Below are positions 34,752 to 42,922 of a stretch of DNA of 64,000 nucleotides, one piece after another. The translations under genes and the position numbers were made by a program. The DNA is taken from NCBI RefSeq assembly GCF_013186535.1, contig NZ_JABMCZ010000001.1, forward strand, positions 806,001-870,000, read 5' to 3'. Positions within the stretch are counted from its first letter, which is position 1, and every line of letters starts with the position of its first letter. The notes under the pieces were generated by a model. The model did no database searches. It saw only the letters and a list, made by a program, of their open reading frames with translations, and was not told the DNA's origin. The DNA comes from Nocardia terpenica (GTDB lineage: Bacteria; Actinomycetota; Actinomycetes; Mycobacteriales; Mycobacteriaceae).

Positions 34752-35059
34752 GATCCCTCCCTTCACCCTCAGCATCGCACACCGCACCCCGTCGGCCATG
34801 CGTACAGAATCGGTTGTACGCATGATCTGTCTTCCGCCGCGGCGCTATTCGGTCGACCCTGGAATCAGCACCCGCTGCCGGTCGGCAACGACGCCCATCG
34901 GCCCGGGTGCCGCTTTCGGTGGTGCGCACGGGAGGGGAGTGCGTCACCCCCGAATCGAGACCCCGAAACCTGCGCCCCCACAATTTCCGGCACCCACAAC
35001 CGATAACACGGCCCCCGCGCCACCGATGTGACCCACGGTAGCTCGGGAAGAGGTGTGGT
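34752..35059. other. Intergenic region between divergent serine hydrolase genes
   Basis: This 308-bp gap holds the inverted repeat at 34797-34824 and presumably two back-to-back promoters. Nothing else is recognisable. Confidence 0.4.
34797..34824. promoter_or_regulatory. Perfect 10-bp inverted repeat, probable operator
   Basis: CATGCGTACA and TGTACGCATG are exact inverted copies around 8 bp. The spacing and its place 46 bp before the 34751 gene start suit a dimeric TetR- or GntR-type repressor. No such regulator gene is adjacent. Confidence 0.5.
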
Positions 35060-36388
35060 GTGCACGGCTGGACGAAAAGCGTTGCCGCGACGGTGATCGC
35101 GGTCGTCGCGATGGTGATGGGCCTCGCCGCGTCCGCGGCGAATGCCGAGGGTGACGGGATGAAACATTGTGCGGCCGTGGACGGCCGGGTGCCGCAGACC
35201 GCCACACCCGAAGAGGTCGGGCTGGATGCGGCCGCGCTGCGGCGGGCGATCGCCTTCGCGGCGGATTCGACCCGGTTGACCGTGCGGGTGTTCCGGAACA
35301 ACTGCCTGATCGCCTCGGGGCCCACCGGCGATCGGTTCGGCGGGATGCCGTGGAACATGTGGAGCAGCACCAAGAGCGTGGTATCGATCGCGACGGGGAT
35401 CGCCGCCGACGAGAAGCGGCTGCGGCTCGACGATCCGATCGATGCCTATCTGCCTGCGGGACTGGGTGATTCGGCGCATCGGGCGATCACCATCCGCAGC
35501 CTGCTGACCGAGACGTCGGGTATCCGGGTCGCGGTGGCGTCCGAGGGGATCACGGGATTGCCGCATCTGGATCCGAATGTGGTGGCGCAGGCGATGGGAA
35601 TGCCGATCGAATCGCCGCAGGGGGCGGTGTGGCAGTACAGCCAGCGCGCGGTCGATCTGCTCGCCTACGTGGTGCAGCGGGCGGTGGGGGAGGACTTCCA
35701 GGCGTACGTGCAGCGAAAGCTGTTCGATCCGTTGGGGATCGAGCGCGGCGACTACTACTGGGGCCGCGATCGCAGCGGAAACACCTACGGCTACGCGCAT
35801 CTCGTGCTGCCCGCCGACGACTTCGCCAAGATCGGCCTGCTGCTCGCCGATCACGGTGACTGGCACGGCATTCGGGTCCTGTCGGCCGAATACCTGGCGG
35901 AGGCGTCCAAGCCCACCGCCGCCAATCCGTGCTACGGATACCTGTTCGTGGTCAACGGCCCGGAGTGCGGCGTCTACTTCCCGGGTCTGCCCCCGGACGC
36001 GATCCAGATGTCGGGAATGATGCGCCAGGACAACTTCATCGTGCCCAGCCTCGGGCTGCTGGTGAGCTGGACCGGGGTGACGGTGCCCGGCAGCTCGCTG
36101 GGCTTCCCGCACGAGGTGCTGCGCGGGGTCGCCGCCGCCTTCCGCAGCCCGCGCCTTCCCGACGGCGGACCCTATGTGCCGCAACCGGATATCAGCCTGG
36201 CCGACCCGATGATCTCCAACCCCGACGCCACCCTCTCCGCCCTCGGCCTCGGCCCCGACGCCTACCCCGGCTGCGGCCCCACCTCCTGCCTCGGCAAGCC
36301 GCTGTACCCGCCGTTCGCGGACTGGCCGCCGGGCTGCTACATCATCGGCTGCACGGGGACGGACCCGCGAACGCCCGGAATCCGTTGA
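35060..36388 (+). CDS. Secreted serine hydrolase, beta-lactamase fold
   Basis: A 442-residue protein with a GTG start and a clear signal peptide (hydrophobic AATVIAVVAMVMGLAASAANA). The catalytic Ser-x-x-Lys is in MWSSTKSVVSIATG, the Tyr in WQYSQRAVDLL, and a long Cys-containing C-terminus follows (CGPTSCLG, CYIIGC), suggesting disulfides outside the cell. The family includes 6-aminohexanoate-dimer hydrolases and esterases. Its role is likely in envelope or extracellular ester/amide hydrolysis. A palindromic repeat pair starts 40 bp after the stop. Confidence 0.85.
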   Translation: MHGWTKSVAATVIAVVAMVMGLAASAANAEGDGMKHCAAVDGRVPQTATPEEVGLDAAALRRAIAFAADSTRLTVRVFRNNCLIASGPTGDRFGGMPWNMWSSTKSVVSIATGIAADEKRLRLDDPIDAYLPAGLGDSAHRAITIRSLLTETSGIRVAVASEGITGLPHLDPNVVAQAMGMPIESPQGAVWQYSQRAVDLLAYVVQRAVGEDFQAYVQRKLFDPLGIERGDYYWGRDRSGNTYGYAHLVLPADDFAKIGLLLADHGDWHGIRVLSAEYLAEASKPTAANPCYGYLFVVNGPECGVYFPGLPPDAIQMSGMMRQDNFIVPSLGLLVSWTGVTVPGSSLGFPHEVLRGVAAAFRSPRLPDGGPYVPQPDISLADPMISNPDATLSALGLGPDAYPGCGPTSCLGKPLYPPFADWPPGCYIIGCTGTDPRTPGIR

Positions 36389-36427
36389 CCCCCAGCTCAT
36401 TCCCGTCATACAACCTCGTCGGCCCCT

Positions 36428-36590
36428 GATTCCGGCGTGCTTTTGGCCGGAATCCATCGTGAGATCCCGGCCAAAAGCACGCCGGGATCAGGGTTGTGGC
36501 TCGCCGGGATCATGGCATGTGGCTCGCCGGGATCATGGTTGTGGCACGCCTGGATTATGGTTGTGGCACGCCGGGAGATCGGCGGGCGGG
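36428..36590. repeat. Palindrome pair plus 22-23-bp tandem arm copies
   Basis: Two 27-bp palindromes lie head to head: 36428-36454 (GATTCCGGC / GCCGGAATC, loop GTGCTTTTG) and 36463-36489 (GATCCCGGC / GCCGGGATC, loop CAAAAGCAC). They differ by a compensated T-A to C-G pair, so pairing is maintained. The right arm is then reiterated: units beginning CWCGCC at 36478, 36500, 36523, 36545 and 36567, period 22-23 bp, ending at the amidohydrolase stop. The pair lies between convergent genes and could also end transcription. Confidence 0.8.
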
Positions 36591-37532
36591 TTACCCCGCC
36601 AGCCGCGGGAACAACTTCTCCGCATTGCCTCGGTTGACGGCGGTGAGTTGGCCTGCGTCCCAACCGAAGTACGAGTCGAGGTTGTCGTCGAAGATGGTGC
36701 CCATCGGGTCGGCGGCGAAGGGCCAGTCGCTGCCGTACAGGATGTGGTCGTGGTCGGCGAAGGCCGTCAGGGACGGGAGGGCGGTGGGGCTGGCGGACAG
36801 GGCGGTGTCGAAGTAGAAGCGGCGCAGCTCCGACATGGTGTCCGCGGCCGGGGTGTGGGTGCCGATGGCCTCCGACGCGATCGCGATGCGGGACGCCAGA
36901 TACGGCAGGGCGCCGCCCGCGTGCGAGAGGATGATCTTCAGTTGCGGATGGCGGGACAGCACCCGGGCGCGCGCCAGGTCGACCGCGGTGCGGGTGGTGT
37001 CGAACGGGAAGTCGGTGACCGGCGCGGGTAGGCCGGGCAGCATCGGCAGCGGCATCTCGGTCGGGTGGATGAAAATGACCGCGGCCCTGGCGTTCAGCTC
37101 GGCCCACAGCGGCTCGAACGCCGGGTCGCCCAGGTAGCGGCCGCGCGCGTTGGCCATCAGCACCACGCCGTCGGCATGCAGCACGTCCAGCGCGTAGACC
37201 GCCTCGGCGACCGCGCCGTCCACATCCGGCAGCGGCAGGCTCGCGAACTGCCCGAACCGATCCGGCCGATCCTTGACCAGCTCGGCGGTGAATTCGTTGG
37301 CGGCGCGGGAGATTTCGCGGGCCTGGGCGTCGTCGCCGGTGTGCGTGCCGGGGGCGCTCACCGACAGCATGCCCGTCGCCATGCCGCGCCCGTCCATCAT
37401 CGCCAGCGCGGCCTCGGTGCTCCACGGCGGGATCGGCCACCCGCCCGCGTCGAGGCCGAGGCGCTCCACCGTCTGCCGATAGCTCGGCGGAAGGATGTGC
37501 TGGTGAACGTCGATACGTGCGGAATCGGACAT
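36591..37532 (-). CDS. Amidohydrolase of the ACMSD-like group
   Basis: A 313-residue metal-dependent hydrolase/decarboxylase of the amidohydrolase superfamily: IDVHQHILP (metal His pair), IFIHPTE, LSHAGGALPYL and YGSDWPF (metal Asp). These motifs place it with the aminocarboxymuconate-semialdehyde decarboxylase and gamma-resorcylate decarboxylase family, so a non-oxidative decarboxylation or hydrolysis of an aromatic or semialdehyde acid is likely. It is divergent from a MarR gene that probably represses it through the repeats in the 55-bp gap. Substrate unknown. Confidence 0.85.
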   Translation of the reverse strand: MSDSARIDVHQHILPPSYRQTVERLGLDAGGWPIPPWSTEAALAMMDGRGMATGMLSVSAPGTHTGDDAQAREISRAANEFTAELVKDRPDRFGQFASLPLPDVDGAVAEAVYALDVLHADGVVLMANARGRYLGDPAFEPLWAELNARAAVIFIHPTEMPLPMLPGLPAPVTDFPFDTTRTAVDLARARVLSRHPQLKIILSHAGGALPYLASRIAIASEAIGTHTPAADTMSELRRFYFDTALSASPTALPSLTAFADHDHILYGSDWPFAADPMGTIFDDNLDSYFGWDAGQLTAVNRGNAEKLFPRLAG

Positions 37533-37535
37533 CCT

Positions 37536-37583
37536 CTAGCCTCCTAATGGCTAGCAAGCTAAATGTTGCACTGCTAGGCTAAC
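37536..37583. promoter_or_regulatory. Cluster of TAGC/GCTA repeats, likely MarR operator
   Basis: Within the divergent gap are CTAGCC-N7-GGCTAG (37536-37554), TAGC-AA-GCTA (37552-37561) and GCTAGGCTAAC (37573-37583). Repeated symmetric AT-containing half-sites in such a GC-rich genome, overlapping both start regions, fit autoregulation by the adjacent MarR protein. Confidence 0.55.
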
Positions 37584-37587
37584 ATTC

Positions 37588-38052
37588 GTGGATGCGGGCG
37601 ACAAGGACGACTTCGAGGAGCTGGCGCGCGCGGCCGACGCGCTGTTTCTGACCATGCGGCAGGCCCGCTCGGCCGCCCTCGGCGCCGATCAGCTGTCGCT
37701 GTCCCAGCAGGCCCTGCTCGAGCCGCTCATCGAGGAGCGGGCGCTCCCGGTGGGCGCCCTCGCGGCCGCGGCCGGGGTCAGCGTGCCGACCGCCACCCGC
37801 ATGCTCAAACAGCTCGAGGCCAAGGGCACCGTCACCCGCACCCGCTCCGCGCAGGACGAGCGCCGCGTCCTGATCGCCCTCACCCCCCAGGGCAACCGCC
37901 AGATCTCCGCGGTCCGCGCCCAACGCCGCGAACTCCAGTCCCGCGGCTACGCCGAATTCACCCCCACCGAACGCCGCGACCTAGCCCGCCAACTCCGCCG
38001 CCTCGCCGCCATAGTCCGCTCCCAAATGCCACCACCTCCGGACGCGGTGTGA
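37588..38052 (+). CDS. MarR-family regulator
   Basis: A 154-residue winged helix-turn-helix regulator (GTG start): LSLSQQALLEPLIEE, recognition helix ALAAAAGVSVPTATRMLKQL, and a wing with the conserved DERRV (RSAQDERRVLIALTPQG). It is divergent from the amidohydrolase gene with a shared operator-like region. The likely signal is a phenolic or aromatic acid related to the amidohydrolase substrate. Its stop overlaps the first bases of a dispersed palindromic repeat. Confidence 0.88.
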   Translation: MDAGDKDDFEELARAADALFLTMRQARSAALGADQLSLSQQALLEPLIEERALPVGALAAAAGVSVPTATRMLKQLEAKGTVTRTRSAQDERRVLIALTPQGNRQISAVRAQRRELQSRGYAEFTPTERRDLARQLRRLAAIVRSQMPPPPDAV

Positions 38053-38380
38053 TCCCGGCCAAAAGCACGCCGGGATCAAGAGCAGGCTTGCCGGGGAATA
38101 AGGGGCTCGCCGAGGAATTGAGGAGACTCGCCGAGGGATTGAAGAAGCCCGCCGGGATCGTTAGGGAAGCCCGCCGGGATCGTCCCCTCGTCATCTCGGT
38201 GGGACCGTCCTCCTCGTCATCCCAGCGTGGATCATCCCCGCATGATCCCGGCGTGAATCCCCCTCATGATCCCGGCATGCTTTTGGCCGGGATCTCCCGT
38301 GGATTCCGGCCAAAAGCTCGCCGGAATGACAGGGGGCAGCTCGCCGAAATGACGGGGAGGGCAGCTCGCCGGAATGGGGA
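38051..38380. repeat. Large palindromic/tandem repeat composite
   Basis: This fills most of the 451-bp gap between the MarR and LysA-like genes. It starts with the 27-bp palindrome at 38051-38077 (loop CAAAAGCAC), then decayed right-arm units at 38066, 38087, 38106, 38127, 38148 and 38170 (period 19-22 bp). From about 38200 the units run in the opposite orientation and reach the palindrome 38268-38294 (loop ATGCTTTTG), paired head to head with 38302-38328 (loop CAAAAGCTC). Further units with CTCGCCG follow to about 38380. No gene is needed to explain the region, although it is open in several frames. Confidence 0.75.
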
Positions 38381-38503
38381 GGGGACGCGCTCGGGACGGT
38401 GGAAAGGGCGTGCCCCCTCCCGAATTCGGGAGGGGGCACGTCGGCAGGCGCGGGGCGGCTGTGACCGGGCCGCGGGAAGAGGTGCGCCTGCGGTCGGGGC
38501 GGG

Positions 38504-39847
38504 TCAGCCCAGGTCGCGGGAGAGGAGGTCGGCGGGGGTTTCGCGGCGGAGGATTTGCTGGCAGCGGCCCTCGTGGACGGCGACGATCGGGGGGCGGCCG
38601 ACGCCGTTGTAGGAGGAGGCCAGGCTGTGGTGGTAGGCGCCGGTGCACGGGATGGCCAGGACCTCGCCGGGGCGCAGGTCGGCGGGCAGGCTCACGTCGT
38701 GGGCGAGGATGTCGCCCGCCTCGCAGTAGCGGCCCGCCACCGTGGCGGTCATGTGCGCGCCGGTGGGGTGCCGGTTCGCGACGACGGCGTCGTAGCGGGC
38801 GCCGTACAGCGCGACGCGCGGGTTGTCGTTCATGCCGCCGTCCACGATCACGAACGTGCGCCCGCCCTCGATGTGCTTGATCGTCATGACCCGGTACAGC
38901 GTCACTCCGGCCCGGGCGGCGATGGCGCGGCCCGGTTCCATCGCGATGTGCGGGCGCGGGAAATGGTGGCGCGCGCAGGCGGCGTCGAGGGCGTCCTCGA
39001 CGATGTCGGCGAGCTCGGGCAGGTTCATCTCCGGATCCCCGCACCGGTAGGCCACCGCGTGCCCGCCGCCGAGGTCGAGCTCGGTCATCAGGTGGCCGTG
39101 CTCGCGGTGCACCCGGGCCATCTCGGCCACCATGCGGCGCACCCCCTCCCCGTAGTAGTCGGGGTTGGAGATCTGCGAGCCCAGGTGGCAGTGGAACCCG
39201 ACCAGGCGCAGCGTCGGCTGCCGCAGAATCCGCTCCACCGCCTCGGCGGCCTGCGCGCTGCCGATCGGGAAGCCGAACTTCTGGTCCAGCACACCGGTTT
39301 TCACCGCCGGGTGCCCGTGCACGTCGATATCCGGCGACAGCCGCAGCAGCACCTTCTGCGGCCTGGTGGCCAGCGCCGACAGCAGCGTGACCTCGGTGAG
39401 CGAGTCGAGCACGATCCGGCCGACCCCGGCGGCCACCGCAGCCTCCAGCTCGGCGAACGGCTTACCGCTGCCGTGCAACACGATTCGTTCCGGATCCACC
39501 CCGGCGGCCAGCGCGATGGCCAGCTCACCGGCGGAGCACACATCGACCGACAGGCCCTCCTCGGTGACCCAGCGGGCCATCGACTTGGTCATCAGTGCCT
39601 TGGCCGCGTAGATGATCTCGGCGTCCGGGAAGTGCTTACGGTAAGCCTGGCAGCGCCGGCGCACCTCCGTCTCGTCCAGGACGTAGGTGGGCGTGCCGTA
39701 CTGGTCCGCGATGTCGGCCAGGGCCACGCCGGCGACGGTGATGCGTCCGAGGTCGTCGTAGTGGGTTTCGCACGGCCAGACCGACGTGGCCAGACGCGGG
39801 GACGGCATTCCCGACCGCAGAGACGGAAATATCTCGAGCAGCGTCAC
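38504..39847 (-). CDS. lysA: Diaminopimelate decarboxylase-family PLP enzyme
   Basis: A 447-residue fold-III PLP decarboxylase. The PLP lysine is in IIYAAKALMTKSMARW. Other landmarks are SAGELAIALAAGVDPERIVLHG, GFHCHLGSQI, the glycine-rich LDLGGGHAV, the phosphate-binding EPGRAIAARAG and the C-terminal Cys/Tyr site CTGAYHHSLASSYNG. It most resembles LysA, which makes L-lysine from meso-diaminopimelate. The usual argS/hom/thrC neighbours are absent, so it may be a second copy or act on another diamino acid. Start near a weak site at 39847. Confidence 0.8.
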   Translation of the reverse strand: MTLLEIFPSLRSGMPSPRLATSVWPCETHYDDLGRITVAGVALADIADQYGTPTYVLDETEVRRRCQAYRKHFPDAEIIYAAKALMTKSMARWVTEEGLSVDVCSAGELAIALAAGVDPERIVLHGSGKPFAELEAAVAAGVGRIVLDSLTEVTLLSALATRPQKVLLRLSPDIDVHGHPAVKTGVLDQKFGFPIGSAQAAEAVERILRQPTLRLVGFHCHLGSQISNPDYYGEGVRRMVAEMARVHREHGHLMTELDLGGGHAVAYRCGDPEMNLPELADIVEDALDAACARHHFPRPHIAMEPGRAIAARAGVTLYRVMTIKHIEGGRTFVIVDGGMNDNPRVALYGARYDAVVANRHPTGAHMTATVAGRYCEAGDILAHDVSLPADLRPGEVLAIPCTGAYHHSLASSYNGVGRPPIVAVHEGRCQQILRRETPADLLSRDLG

Positions 39848-39991
39848 GGGCTCTCCTGTGTGTTCCCCGCTTTCTCCTGTGCTGCGGGGCCATCGACAGG
39901 ACTACGCCGTTTTCCGATCGCCGAACCGTGTGGATACGGCCCCTTGACAGCGCGCCCGTTTATCTTGACGCGGTGCTGACGTCAGGTGTGA

Positions 39992-40786
39992 TCAGCCACC
40001 CAGCTTCTTGTAGAACGAGCCGACGATGGGCGCGGTCAATGCCCGCGGCGCATACTGCCCGGCCACGCTCATGCCCTTGCTGATCAGGCCGGGGACCACG
40101 CGCATCTTGTTGCGGGCCAGCGCGTCGAGCGACAGCTTGGCGGTGTAGGCGGCCGTCACCCAGATGAAGTCCGGGATCTTGGTGCCGACCTCGTCCTGAT
40201 CCGGATTGTCGGTGCGCACCGGGCCCGGGGCCAGCAGCGTGACATGGACGCCCTTGCCGGTGAGCTCCCCGCGCAGCGATTCGGAGAAGCTGTTGGTGAA
40301 CGCCTTGCTGGCCGCGTAGGTGGCGTTGTTGGGGATGGGCATGTTCCCGGCCGCGGAGCCGGTGATGAGAATGCCGCCGCCGCGGCGCGCGATCATGCCG
40401 GGCAGCACGGCCAGCGTCAGGTCGTGGACGGCGACCGCGTTGAGTTCCATGATGGCCCGCTCGAAGTCGGGGTCGAGCTCGGCGACCGGGCCGAAGGTGG
40501 CGACGCCCGCGTTGTTGCACAGGATCGCGATATCGCGCTCGGCGAGCTCGGCGGCCAGCGGGGCGCGCTGCTCGCGATCGGACAGGTCGATCGCCCGCAC
40601 CTCGGCGGTGACGCCGTATTGCTCGGTCAGGCGCTGGGCCAGCTCGTTCAGCAGGTCGCCGCGGCGGGCCACCAGGATCGTCGAATAACCGCGGCGGGCC
40701 AGTTCCTCGGCCAGGGCGGTTCCGATACCGGACGAGGCTCCGGTGACGACGGCACGGTTCTCGGCAGTGGGGGCAGGCAGGCTCAC
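39992..40786 (-). CDS. Short-chain dehydrogenase/reductase
   Basis: A 264-residue classical SDR: cofactor motif VTGASSGIGTALAEELARRG, structural LCNNAG, and catalytic Tyr/Lys in TYAASKAFTNSF with an upstream ITGSAAG Ser. GTG start at 40786. The C-terminal 60 residues (PDFIWVTAAYTAKLSLDALARNK) resemble the DltE/YqjQ-like lipid-associated group. Dinucleotide preference is probably NADP(H), judging by the Arg in VARRGD after beta-2. Substrate unknown. Confidence 0.87.
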   Translation of the reverse strand: MSLPAPTAENRAVVTGASSGIGTALAEELARRGYSTILVARRGDLLNELAQRLTEQYGVTAEVRAIDLSDREQRAPLAAELAERDIAILCNNAGVATFGPVAELDPDFERAIMELNAVAVHDLTLAVLPGMIARRGGGILITGSAAGNMPIPNNATYAASKAFTNSFSESLRGELTGKGVHVTLLAPGPVRTDNPDQDEVGTKIPDFIWVTAAYTAKLSLDALARNKMRVVPGLISKGMSVAGQYAPRALTAPIVGSFYKKLGG

Positions 40787-40957
40787 GCGGCGAGCCTACC
40801 GAGGACCCCCGGGGGTGGTGCTGGCCCCACCCCCGGCGGGGTGGTCGCTGTAGTGGAAAGCCGGGTGGTCGCCGGATGGGGTGCGCGGCCCCGGATTCCT
40901 ACCGTTGATCTCAGGTCGGACCGCCCGGGTCGCGACCGTCGATCCGAAGGAAAACCC

Positions 40958-42142
40958 TTGACTACGAGTCGTTTTCGACCCTCTACGCGGCGCGCGATGT
41001 GGATGGCCGCGGCGGCGGTGACGGTCTGCTCGGTGGCCGCGTGCGAGACGGCGGGCACGTCGGCGGCCCCGGGCGCGGAGGGGACCGCGATCGTGCGCGC
41101 GCTCGACACCGTGACACAGCGCGGACTGCCCGGGGCGCAGGTGGTGATCACCGAGCACGGCCGCGACCGGACCATGACATCGGGAGTGGGTGACGGCGCC
41201 ACCGGCGCCCGATTTCCGGACGGCGCCCACATCCGAATCGGCAGCAACACCAAAACATTCGTCTCGGTGGTGCTCGCGCAGCTCGTCGCGGAAGGGCAGG
41301 TGGATCTGGATGCGCCTGTGGAGCGATATCTGCCGGGCGTGGTCCGCGGCAACGGCAACGACGGCAACCGGGTGACGGTGCGAAACCTGTTGCAGCACAC
41401 CAGCGGCCTGCCCGACTACATCCCCTCGGGCGACCCCGCGGCACTGGCGCGCGCGAATCCCGCTCAGCTGCGGGTGGATCGGGAGGCGGTGCGGCAGCAG
41501 TACTATGCGCCCGCCGATCTGGTGGCGCGGGCGATGACCATGCCGCCGCGGTTCGAGCCCGGCGCGAAGTCGGTGTACACCAATACGAACTACATCGTGC
41601 TCGGCATGCTGATCGAGCGGGTGACCGGTCGGCCGATCGCCACGGAGATCGATCGGCGCATTCTCGCGCCACTCGGCCTGAGGGACACCTACTTTCCCGC
41701 GGCCGACGACACCGGACTGCGCGAACCGCATGCACAGGGTTACGACATCGCCGACGGCAAGCGCATCGATGTCACCGCGGAGAACACCTCGTGGGCGTGG
41801 GCGGCCGGTGCCATGGTGTCGACCGGTGCGGACATGAACCGCTTCTTCACCGCACTGCTGGGCGGCAAGCTGGTTCCCCCGGCGCAACTGGCCGAGATGC
41901 GCAAAACCATGCCGTGGGATCGCGATTCCGGCGGATACGGCCTCGGGCTGATCCACATCCCGGTGTCGTGCGGCAAGGACGTGTGGGGGCACGGCGGCAG
42001 CATCTTCGGCTTCGAGACCCACAACGGCGTGACCGCGGACGGGCGGGCGGTGACGCTCACGGTCAACGAACTGCCGCGCGACCAATCGGACATGGACATC
42101 ATCACCAAGGCGTTCGACACCGCCATCTGCGCGGCGAGCTGA
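40958..42142 (+). CDS. Lipoprotein serine hydrolase (D-Ala-D-Ala carboxypeptidase/esterase fold)
   Basis: A 394-residue class-C-fold protein. The TTG start has AAGGA seven bases upstream. A signal peptide ends in a lipobox-like CSVAAC, so it is probably an outer-leaflet lipoprotein. The active site shows SNTKTF (Ser, Lys), YTNTNY (Tyr) and GHGGSIFG in place of KTG. It may trim peptidoglycan stem peptides or hydrolyse esters or beta-lactams. It is the third protein of this fold within 9 kb, but the three are not close duplicates. Confidence 0.87.
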   Translation: MTTSRFRPSTRRAMWMAAAAVTVCSVAACETAGTSAAPGAEGTAIVRALDTVTQRGLPGAQVVITEHGRDRTMTSGVGDGATGARFPDGAHIRIGSNTKTFVSVVLAQLVAEGQVDLDAPVERYLPGVVRGNGNDGNRVTVRNLLQHTSGLPDYIPSGDPAALARANPAQLRVDREAVRQQYYAPADLVARAMTMPPRFEPGAKSVYTNTNYIVLGMLIERVTGRPIATEIDRRILAPLGLRDTYFPAADDTGLREPHAQGYDIADGKRIDVTAENTSWAWAAGAMVSTGADMNRFFTALLGGKLVPPAQLAEMRKTMPWDRDSGGYGLGLIHIPVSCGKDVWGHGGSIFGFETHNGVTADGRAVTLTVNELPRDQSDMDIITKAFDTAICAAS

Positions 42143-42147
42143 GCCCC

Positions 42148-42300
42148 GTGCCCGCCATCCGGCCGCTGCTATCGATCGCCCTCCTGGTGATGCTGGCGAT
42201 TCGATTGGCGGCGGCCGGAATTCGCGCGCTGGCCCGGCTGCTGCCGATCCTGATGACGCTTGTTCGCACGGTGGTGATCGAGCTCAGGTCCTACCACTGA
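42148..42300 (+). CDS. Small hydrophobic protein (50 aa)
   Basis: GTG 42148 opens five bases after the serine hydrolase stop. The product has one strong hydrophobic stretch (LLSIALLVMLAIRLAAAGI), then an amphipathic arginine-bearing helix, and ends SYH. It could be a single-pass membrane micro-protein co-transcribed with the lipoprotein. No family and no strong ribosome site; moderate doubt remains. Confidence 0.4.
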   Translation: MPAIRPLLSIALLVMLAIRLAAAGIRALARLLPILMTLVRTVVIELRSYH

Positions 42301-42334
42301 CTCGGACTCGAGGTGGTTGGGGCGAGACGGCCGC

Positions 42335-42922
42335 TCAGCGGGGCTTCGGCTCCATGAAGGCGATGCCCCAGCCGATGTGGCCGGTCCAGACGCTGGCGAT
42401 GCGCCCGCCCTGCACGGCCGGTTTCGGATCGCTGATGGGGCCGCCGGCGGCGCGGACCGAGGCGACGGTGGCGTCCAAATCGGGTGCGCCGAAGGCGATT
42501 CCGAGCAGGGACGCGGGGCGGCCGGAGCCGACCACCTCGATGAACGCCTCGCCGACCCGATAGAAGGCCATCTCCGGGCCGGACGGGCCGCGCGGATGGA
42601 AGCGGCGGCGCGGCTCGGTCCCGAGCACCCCGTTCAGCGCCTCGACGGCCTCGTCCAGCCGCGGCACCGTGTACACGATGTGGTCGACGAACGTCACGCC
42701 GTTGGGATGCGTTGCGCCGGAGCGCGTTCCGGCCTCGTGCACCACCTCGGGAATTCCCAGGACCGCCGGATCATCGTGCACGACATCGAATCCCCACCCG
42801 GGCGTCACACCCACGGTGCACGCCACCTGCCCGATCTGGAGTGCCCCACCCTCGGGAGCAAAACCCAGTGCCGCCCAGGATTTCTCGTCGCCCGGCAGGC
42901 CGAGCCGGTTCAGGACGGGCAT
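42335..42922 (-). CDS. VOC-family protein, glyoxalase-like
   Basis: A 195-residue protein. The C-terminal two thirds is a VOC domain (FVDHIVYTVPRLDEAVEALN, EMAFYRVGEAFIEVVGSGRP, and a final GIAFMEPKP). The start ATG shares a base with the stop of the FadH-like gene (TAATG), so the two are translationally coupled. The domain could be an epimerase/isomerase or ligand-binding module acting on the reductase product. The N-terminal 60 residues are unassigned. Confidence 0.8.
   Translation of the reverse strand: MPVLNRLGLPGDEKSWAALGFAPEGGALQIGQVACTVGVTPGWGFDVVHDDPAVLGIPEVVHEAGTRSGATHPNGVTFVDHIVYTVPRLDEAVEALNGVLGTEPRRRFHPRGPSGPEMAFYRVGEAFIEVVGSGRPASLLGIAFGAPDLDATVASVRAAGGPISDPKPAVQGGRIASVWTGHIGWGIAFMEPKPR

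Noticed and set aside
36478..36590. Possible CRISPR array (regular short repeats)
   Set aside because: The units are directly abutting 22-23-bp copies without unique spacers, they are arms of a palindrome, and no cas gene is nearby.
38049..38612. Possible protein gene across the repeat composite
   Set aside because: The frame is open only because the repeat lacks stops. The sequence is explained by palindrome arms and overlaps the end of the LysA-like gene.
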